A DNA stretch of 10,679 bases, from positions 1-10,679 of the forward strand of contig CAYRHS010000107.1 of assembly GCA_964424125.1 (NCBI GenBank). The letters run 5' to 3'. Shown here one piece after another: positions 1-6,163 of this stretch (position 1 is the first letter of the stretch; each line of letters opens with the position of its first letter). The notes beneath the pieces were generated by a model, which was not told where the DNA came from, searched no databases, and saw only the letters and a program-made list of their open reading frames with translations. The position numbers were made by a program, and so were the translations under genes. The stretch comes from CAYRHS01 sp964424125. Lineage in GTDB: Bacteria; Actinomycetota; Acidimicrobiia; IMCC26256; JAOSJL01.

Positions 1-162
1 CTGGGCCTGGCTCTGGAAGTCCCGAATGGCACCGAAGTCGATGTACGGCACGGGGATGTGGGATCCGAGCCGGTACACCGCCACGATGAGCAGCATGAAG
101 AGGATCTTGTTCCGCAGGTCGGGGACCCGGAACATGTTGCGCAGGCGTCCGAGCTGGAGCAC
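1..162 (-). CDS. secY: Preprotein translocase subunit SecY, N-terminal fragment (runs off the left edge)
   Basis: SecY is the channel subunit of the SecYEG translocon in the cytoplasmic membrane. It passes unfolded secretory proteins and inserts membrane proteins. Only the first 54 residues are present; the rest lies beyond position 1. The fragment has the typical amphipathic N-terminal helix (LRNMFRVPDLRNKILF, about residues 7-22). The first transmembrane segment follows at about residues 20-33, then the conserved RLG-x-HIPVP turn at 31-39. The family usually has Gly after IPVP; here it is Tyr40. I chose GTG at 162 because an AGGAGG sits 11 nt upstream; the internal ATG at residue 10 would cut off the N-terminal helix. 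secY follows rplO after a 41-nt gap with no terminator, its usual place at the end of the spc gene order. It is probably cotranscribed with the ribosomal genes. Confidence 0.95.
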   Translation of the reverse strand, partial: MLQLGRLRNMFRVPDLRNKILFMLLIVAVYRLGSHIPVPYIDFGAIRDFQSQAQ

Positions 163-203
163 GGGCGGGTGATCCTCCTGGAGGGCGAGAGACTCGAGCG
201 AGT

Positions 204-695
204 CTACCGATTGGTGAGAGCGTTCCCCTTGGCGGGGGGTCGGCCCTCACCCCACGGCGGTCGGAGCACCTCGACGGAGCCGCCGGCGCCCTCGATCGCG
301 GCGCGAGCCGCCTTCGAGAACGCATGAGCGTGCACGGTCAACGACTTGGTGAGCTCGCCGCGACCGAGGATCTTGACCAGCCCCCGCTTGGCCACGAGTC
401 CCCGGGAGCGCAACGCCTCGGGGTCGACCCGGCTCCCCGACTCGAAGCCCTCGAGCGCGTCGAGGTTCACGACCGCGTACTCGACCCGGAACGGGTTGCG
501 GAAGCCCGGCAGTTTGGGCAGGCGCCGGGTGAGCGGCGTCTGGCCGCCTTCGAACCCCGGCTTGATGTTGTTCCGGGCACCCTGGCCCTTCATGCCTCGT
601 CCCGCGGTCTTGCCACCTTTGCCGCCGATGCCCCGCCCGACACGGCGGCGGACACGGCGCGAACCCTCGGGCGGTTGGAGATCATTCAGGTTCAC
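204..695 (-). CDS. rplO: 50S ribosomal protein L15
   Basis: L15 is a late-assembly protein of the large subunit that threads a long basic extension into 23S rRNA. The 163-residue product shows the Gly/Arg/Lys-rich N-terminal extension (about residues 11-48, with RGIGGKGGKTAGRGMKGQGA). The globular domain follows, including the GFEGGQTPL-x-RRLPKLPGF motif (48-65) and the C-terminal VHAHAFSKAAR-AIEGAGG segment. The end carries about 19 residues beyond the usual stop (RPPWGEGRPPAKGNALTNR), so it is longer than the common 145-150. I chose GTG at 695: it overlaps the rpmD stop as GTGA, and a GAGGAGG lies within the end of rpmD. The reading frame continues open upstream, but that part is out-of-frame rpmD and rpsE sequence, not L15. 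Coupling to rpmD is likely. Confidence 0.97.
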   Translation of the reverse strand: MNLNDLQPPEGSRRVRRRVGRGIGGKGGKTAGRGMKGQGARNNIKPGFEGGQTPLTRRLPKLPGFRNPFRVEYAVVNLDALEGFESGSRVDPEALRSRGLVAKRGLVKILGRGELTKSLTVHAHAFSKAARAAIEGAGGSVEVLRPPWGEGRPPAKGNALTNR

Positions 696-877
696 GACGC
701 GACCTCCTCCACGTCGACGAGGTGGCGCACACGATCGAGCATGCCGCGGATCTCGGGCCGATCGTCGTGCTCGACCGTCTGGCGAATGCGACGCAAGCCC
801 AGCGCGCGCACCGTTCCCCGCTGCTTGGGCCGGCTCCCGATCGGCGACCGACGCAGCGTCACGCGAAGGCGCGCCAT
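692..877 (-). CDS. rpmD: 50S ribosomal protein L30
   Basis: L30 is a small protein on the surface of the large subunit that contacts 23S rRNA; it is lacking in some bacterial lineages but present here. The 61-residue product has the family's normal length. It shows the pattern of basic start, then LRRSPIG-x-xPKQRGTVRALGLRRIRQTV (about 8-36), then the conserved IRGML-x-RVRHLV helix and strand (44-55). I chose ATG at 877 over GTG at 880 because AGGAGG is spaced 7 nt from the ATG. The start overlaps the rpsE stop by one base (TGATG). The gene lies between rpsE and rplO, the usual spc order. Confidence 0.96.
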   Translation of the reverse strand: MARLRVTLRRSPIGSRPKQRGTVRALGLRRIRQTVEHDDRPEIRGMLDRVRHLVDVEEVAS

Positions 878-1428
878 CACTTGACCTCCTGAGGCTCGGG
901 CGCGGCACCGCGCTTCCGCTCACGGAACGCCTTGAGGAGGCCCGGCGTCGAGACCTCCTCGGGCGACTTCCCTCGGAGCTTGGCCACCTCGTCGGGATCG
1001 CGCAGTGACCGGAGGCCGTTGATGGTGGCTCGGGACACGTTGATCGCGTTGGCCGACCCCAGAGACTTGGCGAGCACGTCGTTGATCCCTGCCGCCTCGA
1101 GGATCGCACGGGCCGCGCCCCCTGCGATCACGCCGGTACCGGGAGCGGCCGGCTTGATGAGCACGCGGGCGGCGTCGTGGCGACCGATGACCCGGTGGGT
1201 CACCGAGGTACCCGCAAGCGCCGGGCGGAACACGCTCTTCTTCGCCTCCTCGATCCCCTTCTGGATCGCGGCCGGTACCTCCTTCGCCTTGCCGTAGCCA
1301 AGGCCGACCTGTCCGGCACCGTCGCCCACGACGACGAGCGCGGTGAACGAGAACCGTCGGCCGCCCTTCACCACCTTGGCGACCCGGTTGATGTCGATCA
1401 CCTGCTCCTCGAACTGGCCCTCGGCCAT
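877..1428 (-). CDS. rpsE: 30S ribosomal protein S5
   Basis: S5 is a small-subunit protein that helps control decoding accuracy and, with S3 and S4, lines the mRNA entry tunnel. The product is 183 residues. The N-terminal double-stranded-RNA-binding-like domain contains INRVAKVVKGGRRFSF (about 13-28). In other bacteria changes in this KGGRR loop give spectinomycin resistance; the loop looks wild type here. The strand FTALVVVGDGAGQVGLGYGK (28-47) follows. The C-terminal domain has the GTGVIAGGAARAILEAAGI segment (97-115) and ends in a short charged tail. I chose ATG at 1428, with GGAG 9 nt upstream. The frame stays open further upstream, but that part is antisense to or out of frame with the end of rplR and has no S5 similarity. 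The gap to rplR is 28 nt. Confidence 0.97.
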   Translation of the reverse strand: MAEGQFEEQVIDINRVAKVVKGGRRFSFTALVVVGDGAGQVGLGYGKAKEVPAAIQKGIEEAKKSVFRPALAGTSVTHRVIGRHDAARVLIKPAAPGTGVIAGGAARAILEAAGINDVLAKSLGSANAINVSRATINGLRSLRDPDEVAKLRGKSPEEVSTPGLLKAFRERKRGAAPEPQEVK

Positions 1429-1456
1429 CCTCACACGCTCCGATCCATGACTTCGT

Positions 1457-1813
1457 TCAGAACTCGAGCCCGGCTTCGCGAGCTCCCGACGCGACTGCGG
1501 CCACGCGGCCGTGGTAGCGGAAACCACCGCGGTCGAAGACCACCGAGCTCACGCCCGCCTCGCGAGCGCGCTCGGCCACCAGGCGGCCGACCTGCTCGGC
1601 CGCGGCGACGGTCCCCGTGACCCCGGCGCGCAGATTCGATTCCATGGTCGACGCCGCCGCGATCGTGCGTCCGGCGGTGTCGTCGATCACCTGCGCGTAG
1701 ACGTGGCTGTTCGACCGGAACACCGACAGCCGCGGCCGGGTCGCGGTGCCCCGCACCTTCTTGCGCACCCGGCGGTGGCGCCGGGCGCGAGCCTGCTGCT
1801 GGTCCTTGCTCAT
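1457..1813 (-). CDS. rplR: 50S ribosomal protein L18
   Basis: L18 binds 5S rRNA, together with L5 (and L25 where present), and joins it to the central protuberance of the large subunit. The 118-residue product has the expected very basic N-terminal tail (about 7-27: ARARRHRRVRKKVRGTATRPR). Next comes the RLSVFRSNSHVYAQVIDD strand (27-44), then the C-terminal VVFDRGGFRYHGRVAAVA-x-GAREAGLEF signature that ends the protein. Length is normal. The start ATG at 1813 has a GAGGAA 6 nt upstream, only 10 nt after the rplF stop. It sits in the usual order between rplF and rpsE. Confidence 0.97.
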   Translation of the reverse strand: MSKDQQQARARRHRRVRKKVRGTATRPRLSVFRSNSHVYAQVIDDTAGRTIAAASTMESNLRAGVTGTVAAAEQVGRLVAERAREAGVSSVVFDRGGFRYHGRVAAVASGAREAGLEF

Positions 1814-1823
1814 CGGAGGTTCC

Positions 1824-2372
1824 TCACGCTCCCGCGCCGATGGCGGCCTTGCCGGCCTTCCGGCGGACGTGCTCGTCCGCGTAGCGGATCCCCTTGCCCT
1901 TGTACGGCTCGGGCGGGCGGATCTTCCGGATGTCCGCGGCGACTTGACCCACTTGCTGCTTGTCGGCGCCCTTCACCACGATCTGGGTCGGCTGCAGCAC
2001 CTCGATCGTCACCCCTTCGGGCGCGTCGACGGTCACCGGGTGCGAGAAGCCGACCTGGAGCTCGATCGAGCTGCCCTTCGGCTGCGCTCGATAGCCGACG
2101 CCCCTGATCTCGAGCCGCTTCGAGAAACCCTCGGAGACCCCGACGACGAGGTTGTACAGCAACGATCGTGTGAGCCCGTGGAGCGCGCGACTGCGTCGAT
2201 CGTCGTCGCGCCTGGCCACCACGAGCTCGTTCCCCTCGCGGGCCACGGTGATCGCCGCAGGTACGTCGTGGGTGAGCGTCCCGAGTGGACCCTTCACCGT
2301 GACGTGCGTTCCCGAGACGTCGACGTCGACGCCGTCGGGGATCGCGATCGGTTCCTTGCCGACCCGGCTCAT
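1824..2372 (-). CDS. rplF: 50S ribosomal protein L6
   Basis: L6 lies near the sarcin-ricin loop and the factor-binding site of the large subunit. The 182-residue product starts with the signature MSRVGKEPIAIPDGV. It then shows two tandem copies of the L6 alpha/beta fold (about 1-82 and 83-182). Typical segments are VTVKGPLGTL (24-33), FSKRLEIRGVGYRAQ in the middle, and the near-C-terminal IRKIRPPEPYKGKGIRY, the motif that contacts rRNA. Length and ending are normal. The ATG at 2372 follows the rpsH stop by 12 nt and has GGAG spaced 7 nt away. Confidence 0.98.
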   Translation of the reverse strand: MSRVGKEPIAIPDGVDVDVSGTHVTVKGPLGTLTHDVPAAITVAREGNELVVARRDDDRRSRALHGLTRSLLYNLVVGVSEGFSKRLEIRGVGYRAQPKGSSIELQVGFSHPVTVDAPEGVTIEVLQPTQIVVKGADKQQVGQVAADIRKIRPPEPYKGKGIRYADEHVRRKAGKAAIGAGA

Positions 2373-2384
2373 CGTTCCTCTCCG

Positions 2385-2789
2385 CTACCAGACGTGACAG
2401 AGGATCTCGCCGCCGACCCTACGGCGGCGAGCCTCGGCGTCGCTCAACAAACCCTGGTTGGTGGACAACACGGCGATCCCCATCCCTCCGAGCACCCGCG
2501 GGATGTCTCCCGCCTTCGTGTACACACGCAGGCCGGGCTTGGAGATCCGCTGCAACCCCGTGATGGTCCCGCGGCGTGCGTCGTCGTACTTCAGGCGCAC
2601 GGTCAGCACGCGCCCGGGACGCGAGGGGTCGTCCTCCGCGCGATAGCCCTCGATGTAGCCCTCTCGCTCGAGCACCTGAGCGAGCGCCACCTTGACCTTG
2701 GAGGACGGCATCGTGACGTCCTCACGCTGCAACACGTTGGCATTGCGCAGCCTCGTGAGCATGTCCGCAACAGGGTCGGTCATCGTCAC
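2385..2789 (-). CDS. rpsH: 30S ribosomal protein S8
   Basis: S8 binds the central domain of 16S rRNA early in 30S assembly. In E. coli it is also the translational repressor of the spc operon, acting at the rplE start; whether it does so here is not visible. The 134-residue product has DPVADMLTRLRNAN (5-18), the GMGIAVLST segment, and the C-terminal GGEILCHVW ending that is diagnostic of the family. GTG at 2789 is chosen because a GGAGG sits 8 nt upstream, against 14 nt for the in-frame ATG at 2783; both give a plausible N-terminus (MTMTDP or MTDP). The gap to rpsZ is 13 nt. Confidence 0.97.
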   Translation of the reverse strand: MTMTDPVADMLTRLRNANVLQREDVTMPSSKVKVALAQVLEREGYIEGYRAEDDPSRPGRVLTVRLKYDDARRGTITGLQRISKPGLRVYTKAGDIPRVLGGMGIAVLSTNQGLLSDAEARRRRVGGEILCHVW

Positions 2790-2802
2790 CGGCAGACCCT
2801 CC

Positions 2803-2988
2803 TCACCACGACGACTTGGTCAGACCGGGGATCTCTCCCGCGTGCGCGAGCTCTCGGAGGCACACGCGGCAGAGCCCGAACTTCCGGTACACGGCTCGAG
2901 CACGCCCACACCGTCGGCACCGGGTGTACGCCCGCACCTTGAACTTGGGCTTGCGTTGCTGTTTGTTGACCAGGCCCTTCTTCGCCAT
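2803..2988 (-). CDS. rpsZ: 30S ribosomal protein S14, short zinc-binding type (type Z)
   Basis: S14 is a late-assembly protein of the 30S head near the decoding region. This is the short 61-residue form, also called rpsN. It carries a zinc ribbon with C24-x2-C27 and C40-x2-C43, so it is the C+ (zinc-holding) type, not the longer zinc-free type that many actinobacteria keep elsewhere as a low-zinc replacement. The ending LRELAHAGEIPGLTKSSW is typical. The start ATG at 2988 has an AGGG spaced 7 nt upstream inside the end of rplE, and the gap to rplE is 3 nt. The position between rplE and rpsH matches the standard spc order. Confidence 0.98.
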   Translation of the reverse strand: MAKKGLVNKQQRKPKFKVRAYTRCRRCGRARAVYRKFGLCRVCLRELAHAGEIPGLTKSSW

Positions 2989-2991
2989 TCC

Positions 2992-3567
2992 TCATCCCTG
3001 TTCTTGGTCGGCGCGCGCGAACGGAAAGCCGAGGGCCGCGAGCAACGCTCGCCCTTCCTCGTCGGTCCGCGCGGTGGTCACGATGGTGATGTCCATGCCA
3101 CGAACGGCGTCGATCGAGTCGTAGTCGATCTCTGGGAAGATCAGCTGCTCGGTGACGCCGAACGTGTAGTTGCCGTGCCCGTCGAACGCACGAGAGTTCA
3201 TCCCCCGGAAGTCACGGATGCGGGGGATCGCGACACTCACGAGCCGGTCGTAAAACTCCCACATCCGGGCACCCCGCAGGGTAACTTTGGCGCCGATCGG
3301 ATTGCCCTGACGGACCTTGAAGCCCGCGATCGACTTCTTCGCCTTGGTCACGATCGGCTTCTGGCCCGTGATCACCGCCAGGTCCGCGAGCGCGCCGTCG
3401 AGCAACGACTGCTGCTGGGTCGCCGCGCCGACACCCATGTTCACGACGATCTTCTCGAGGCGCGGCACCTCGTTGACGTTCGCCAACCCGAGGTCGCGCT
3501 GCAGCGTGGGCCGGATCTCGTCGCGGAAACGTGCCTTCAGCCGGGGCGGGGCTGCTTGCTCTGCCAT
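2992..3567 (-). CDS. rplE: 50S ribosomal protein L5
   Basis: L5 binds 5S rRNA in the central protuberance and touches the P-site tRNA and the 30S subunit (bridge B1b). The product is 191 residues, slightly longer than the usual 179-187 because of a short N-terminal extension (MAEQAAPPRL). Family features are VPRLEKIVVNMGVGAA (39-54), GQKP-x-x-T-x-AKKSIAGFKVRQG (about 73-93), and the central LRGARMWEFYDRLV segment. It continues with RDFRG and the FPEIDYD-x-ID loop. ATG at 3567 overlaps the rplX stop by one base (TGATG), with GGAGG a few bases upstream. The frame extends upstream without a stop, but only through out-of-frame rplX sequence. Confidence 0.98.
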   Translation of the reverse strand: MAEQAAPPRLKARFRDEIRPTLQRDLGLANVNEVPRLEKIVVNMGVGAATQQQSLLDGALADLAVITGQKPIVTKAKKSIAGFKVRQGNPIGAKVTLRGARMWEFYDRLVSVAIPRIRDFRGMNSRAFDGHGNYTFGVTEQLIFPEIDYDSIDAVRGMDITIVTTARTDEEGRALLAALGFPFARADQEQG

Positions 3568-3899
3568 CACGAACCCCTCCCGTCCTTGTCGGGCAGGTCG
3601 GCTCCGCACTTGCGACAGACCCGCCGCTTCGTGCCGTCGGGATCGAGGCGATGTCCGACCCGCGTCGGGACCCCGCACGCCGAACAGACGATGGCCACGT
3701 TGGACACGTGGATCGGCATGTCCTTGTCGATGATCCCGCCCTGCATGGTCGCCCGCGTCGGACGTTGGTGTCGCTTGGCGACGTTGACGCCGTCGACGAT
3801 CACGCGTTCCGACTTCGGCAGGACGTCCATGACGGTCCCGCGCTTGCCGACGTCCTTGCCTGCCAACACCTCGACCTCGTCGCCCTTCTTGATCTTCAT
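3567..3899 (-). CDS. rplX: 50S ribosomal protein L24 with C-terminal zinc ribbon
   Basis: L24 is an assembly-initiating 23S rRNA-binding protein near the exit of the peptide tunnel. The 110-residue product starts with the KOW motif (KKGDEVEVLAGKDVGKRGTV, 4-23) and continues with the VIVDGVNVAKRHQRPT strand (33-48). It ends with a putative zinc ribbon, C72-x2-C75 and C95-x2-C98, around the PTRVGHRLDPDGTKRRV segment. Four-cysteine L24 forms are common in bacteria, so this is normal for the family. With S14 it makes two zinc-ribbon proteins in the block. The ATG at 3899 follows the rplN stop by 2 nt. Confidence 0.97.
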   Translation of the reverse strand: MKIKKGDEVEVLAGKDVGKRGTVMDVLPKSERVIVDGVNVAKRHQRPTRATMQGGIIDKDMPIHVSNVAIVCSACGVPTRVGHRLDPDGTKRRVCRKCGADLPDKDGRGS

Positions 3900-3901
3900 C
3901 C

Positions 3902-4270
3902 TCAGAGCACCTCCGGGGCGAGCGAGACGATCCGCATGAACCGCCGGTCGCGCAGCTCGCGTCCGACCGGTCCGAAGATGCGCGTGCCTCGGGGCTGCTT
4001 CTGTTCGTTCACCAGTACCGCGGCGTTCTCGTCGAAGCGGATGTAGCTACCGTCGTCACGGCGCCGTTCCTTCTTGGTCCGCACGACGACGCAGCGCACG
4101 ACCTCGCCCTTCTTGACCGTCGCGCCGGGGACCGCCTCCTTGACCGTCGCCACGAACTCGTCACCGATCCCCGCGTACCGCCGACGGCTCCCGCCGAGGA
4201 CCTTGATGCACAGGACCTCGCGCGCGCCCGAGTTGTCGGCGACTCTGAGTCGGCTCTCCTGCTGGATCAT
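3902..4270 (-). CDS. rplN: 50S ribosomal protein L14
   Basis: L14 sits at the subunit interface below the factor-binding site and forms bridges to 16S rRNA; the silencing factor RsfS docks on it. The 122 residues are exactly the usual length. The start is MIQQESRLRVADNSGARE (1-18). The CIKVLGGSRRRYAGIGD segment (21-37), VKKGEVVRCVVVRTKKE (52-68) and the FGPVGRELR ending region are all conserved. ATG at 4270 has only a weak GAGA upstream. The 34-nt gap from rpsQ is the widest one between two ribosomal genes in this block. In E. coli this junction is the boundary between the S10 and spc operons. The open frame above 4270 is out-of-frame rpsQ sequence. Confidence 0.98.
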   Translation of the reverse strand: MIQQESRLRVADNSGAREVLCIKVLGGSRRRYAGIGDEFVATVKEAVPGATVKKGEVVRCVVVRTKKERRRDDGSYIRFDENAAVLVNEQKQPRGTRIFGPVGRELRDRRFMRIVSLAPEVL

Positions 4271-4304
4271 CGTTCTCGCAACGTGTCTCGGTGGGTGGAT
4301 GGAC

Positions 4305-4577
4305 CTAGCGCGCCCGCTCGAGGACCTCGACGACGCGCCAGCGCTTGTGCTTGGAGAGTGGCCGTGTCTCGGACAGTCGCACACGATCGCCCTCTCGGAC
4401 GTCGTTGGCCTCGTCGTGGGCGAGGACGCGATTCGTTCGTTGGACCGTCTTGCCGTACCGGCGGTGTCGGACGCGGCTCGTGACCGCGACCACGGCCGTC
4501 TTGTCGCTCTTCGTGGAGACCACGACGCCTTCCCGTACCTTGCGGGATCCGCGCACGCCCTCGGCCTGCTCACTCAT
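4305..4577 (-). CDS. rpsQ: 30S ribosomal protein S17
   Basis: S17 is an early-binding 16S rRNA protein with an OB fold that stabilises the 5' domain. The product is 90 residues. It has a short charged N-terminal tail and then the family core: RKVREGVVVSTKSDKTAVV (12-30), YGKTVQRTNRVLAHDEAN (41-58), and VREGDRVRLSETRPLSKHKRW (60-80). ATG at 4577 has a GGAGG 9 nt upstream. The gene overlaps the end of rpmC by 8 nt, the longest overlap in the block, so its translation is probably coupled to rpmC. Confidence 0.97.
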   Translation of the reverse strand: MSEQAEGVRGSRKVREGVVVSTKSDKTAVVAVTSRVRHRRYGKTVQRTNRVLAHDEANDVREGDRVRLSETRPLSKHKRWRVVEVLERAR

Positions 4578-4800
4578 CACCGTGCTCCTCCAGGAGTCGT
4601 TCGGCTGCCGCGATCTCCCGCTCGCGCAGCACCGTGTTGATCCTCGCCACGTCACGGCGAACCTGGCCGAGGCGCGAGGTGCTGTCGAGCTGCCCCGTGG
4701 CGTTCTGGAAGCGGAGGTTGAAGAGCTCCTCCTTGGCCTCGTCGAGCCGGTCGACCAGCTCCTCATCCGCGAGCTCGCGCAGCTCCCCCGCGGTGGCCAT
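4570..4800 (-). CDS. rpmC: 50S ribosomal protein L29
   Basis: L29 is a small two-helix hairpin protein beside L23 at the peptide tunnel exit, near the docking site for trigger factor and SRP. The 76-residue product has the pattern ELRELADEELVDRLDEAKEELFNLRFQ (about 6-32). The signature NATGQLDSTSRLGQVRRDVARI-TVLRERE follows (about 33-62), then a short charged tail. ATG at 4800 is preferred over GTG at 4803, because the Shine-Dalgarno AGGAGG in the end of rplP leaves only one base before the GTG. The start overlaps the rplP stop by one base (TGATG). Confidence 0.96.
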   Translation of the reverse strand: MATAGELRELADEELVDRLDEAKEELFNLRFQNATGQLDSTSRLGQVRRDVARINTVLREREIAAAERLLEEHGDE

Positions 4801-5216
4801 CACGCCTCCTCCTGACGGACGACGAACCGGCTCTTGATGGGGAGCTTGTGCTGCGCGAGACGCATGGCTTCGCGTGCGGTCGTCTCGTCGACGCCCGCGA
4901 GCTCGAAGAGCACCCGGCCCGGCTTGACCACCGCGACCCAGTTCTCGGGGTTCCCCTTGCCCGAGCCCATGCGCGTCTCGGCCGGCTTCTGGGTGACCGG
5001 CTTGTCGGGGAAGACGTTGATCCAGACCTTGCCGCCGCGCTTGATGTAGCGCGTCATGGCGACCCGGGCCGCCTCGATCTGTCGGTTCGTGATCCAGGCG
5101 GGCTCGAGCGCCTGGATGCCGAAGTCGCCGTAGGAGACCTTCGTGCCCCCCTTGGCGACGCCGCGCATGCGTCCCCGGTGCTGTTTACGGTGCTTGACCT
5201 TCTTGGGCATCAACAT
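4800..5216 (-). CDS. rplP: 50S ribosomal protein L16
   Basis: L16 helps shape the A-site tRNA-binding region and the central protuberance; it is related to eukaryotic uL16/RPL10. The 138-residue product starts with the classical MLMPKKVKHRKQHRGRMRG (1-19). It continues with FGIQALEPAWITNRQIEAAR (32-51) and the loop VTQKPAETRMGSGKGNPE (74-91), which reaches toward the peptidyl transferase centre. In E. coli a conserved Arg in this loop is hydroxylated (here near R82). The ending is normal. ATG at 5216 has GAGG spaced 7 nt upstream, and the gap to rpsC is 14 nt. The upstream open frame is out-of-frame rpsC sequence. Confidence 0.98.
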   Translation of the reverse strand: MLMPKKVKHRKQHRGRMRGVAKGGTKVSYGDFGIQALEPAWITNRQIEAARVAMTRYIKRGGKVWINVFPDKPVTQKPAETRMGSGKGNPENWVAVVKPGRVLFELAGVDETTAREAMRLAQHKLPIKSRFVVRQEEA

Positions 5217-5230
5217 CGTCCGACCTCGAC

Positions 5231-6163
5231 TCAGTCCTCGTCGGCGCGGAAGTGGGGCGTCTCGTGGTGTTCGCGCGTGCGCCGCTCGATCTCTTCCTCC
5301 TCGGCGAGCAGCCGCTCGAACTCGGGGTCCGCCTCTTTCACCAGCGGCGTGGCCTCCTCGGCCTCCTCGCCCTGCGCCGCCACCTCTTCCTCCGAGACGG
5401 GCTCGGCCGCGGGGCGCCGCTTGCCGCCACCAGCGGTGACGACCTTCCGACCCGAGGGCGTGACCTGACCCGCGCTCTCGCCGACGGCCATCGCAGCTTC
5501 CTTGGAGATCTTGTCCTCGGCCGCAGACTTGTAGGGAAGGATGTCGCCCTTGTAGATCCACACCTTGCAGCCGATCCGGCCCTGGGTGGTGCGCGCCTCC
5601 GCGAGGCCGTAGTCGATGTCGGCTCGCAGCGTGTGCAGTGGCACCCGCCCCTCCCGATACCACTCGGTCCGCGACATCTCGGCCCCACCCAGGCGACCGC
5701 TGCACTGGACGCGGATCCCCTGGGCGCCGGCCTTCATCGCGGTCTGGACCGCGCGCTTCATCGCGCGTCGGAACGACACGCGCCCGGCGAGCTGATCGGC
5801 GACCCCCTGTGCAATCAGCGTCGCGTCCAGCTCCGGCTGCTTGATCTCCTGGATGTTGAAGTGGATCTTCGGGTTCCCGGTGATCTTCAGGAGACCCGCG
5901 CGCAACCGGTCCGCCTCCGAACCTCGCCGACCGATCACGATCCCGGGACGGGCCGTGTACACGTCCACCCGCAGGCGGTCACGAGTCCGCTCGATCTCCA
6001 CGCGACTGACCGCGGCGTGCGGAAGCTGCACGCGCAGGTAGTCGCGGATCTTGGTGTCCTCGATGAGCTGTTCGGTGTATTCCCGCTTGTCCGCGAACCA
6101 CCGGGACTTCCAGTCCGTCGTCACACCGAGCCGGAACCCGTACGGGTTGACCTTCTGACCCAC
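5231..6163 (-). CDS. rpsC: 30S ribosomal protein S3 with long acidic C-terminal tail
   Basis: S3 lies in the 30S head and, with S4 and S5, forms the mRNA entry tunnel with helicase activity. The product is 310 residues, longer than the usual 210-280. It starts with the signature MGQKVNPYGFRLG (1-13). The type 2 KH domain carries the RNA-binding GxxG loop as G78-R-R-G81. The C-terminal domain has the IRVQCSGRLGGAEMSRTEWY motif (150-169) and continues to about residue 215. A Gly/basic linker around 236-250 leads into an acidic tail at about 254-310, rich in Glu with several EEE runs and ending FRADED. GTG at 6163 overlaps the last base of the rplV TAG, with GAGG just upstream. The tail reads as a variable extension of the family; its function is unknown. 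Confidence 0.97.
   Translation of the reverse strand: MGQKVNPYGFRLGVTTDWKSRWFADKREYTEQLIEDTKIRDYLRVQLPHAAVSRVEIERTRDRLRVDVYTARPGIVIGRRGSEADRLRAGLLKITGNPKIHFNIQEIKQPELDATLIAQGVADQLAGRVSFRRAMKRAVQTAMKAGAQGIRVQCSGRLGGAEMSRTEWYREGRVPLHTLRADIDYGLAEARTTQGRIGCKVWIYKGDILPYKSAAEDKISKEAAMAVGESAGQVTPSGRKVVTAGGGKRRPAAEPVSEEEVAAQGEEAEEATPLVKEADPEFERLLAEEEEIERRTREHHETPHFRADED

Noticed and set aside
1746..2942. 398-codon plus-strand open frame (and a similar one at 2692-3939)
   Set aside because: Both are antisense to several intact, well-recognised ribosomal genes and cross their boundaries. The His/Arg/Asp-rich composition is typical of shadow frames.
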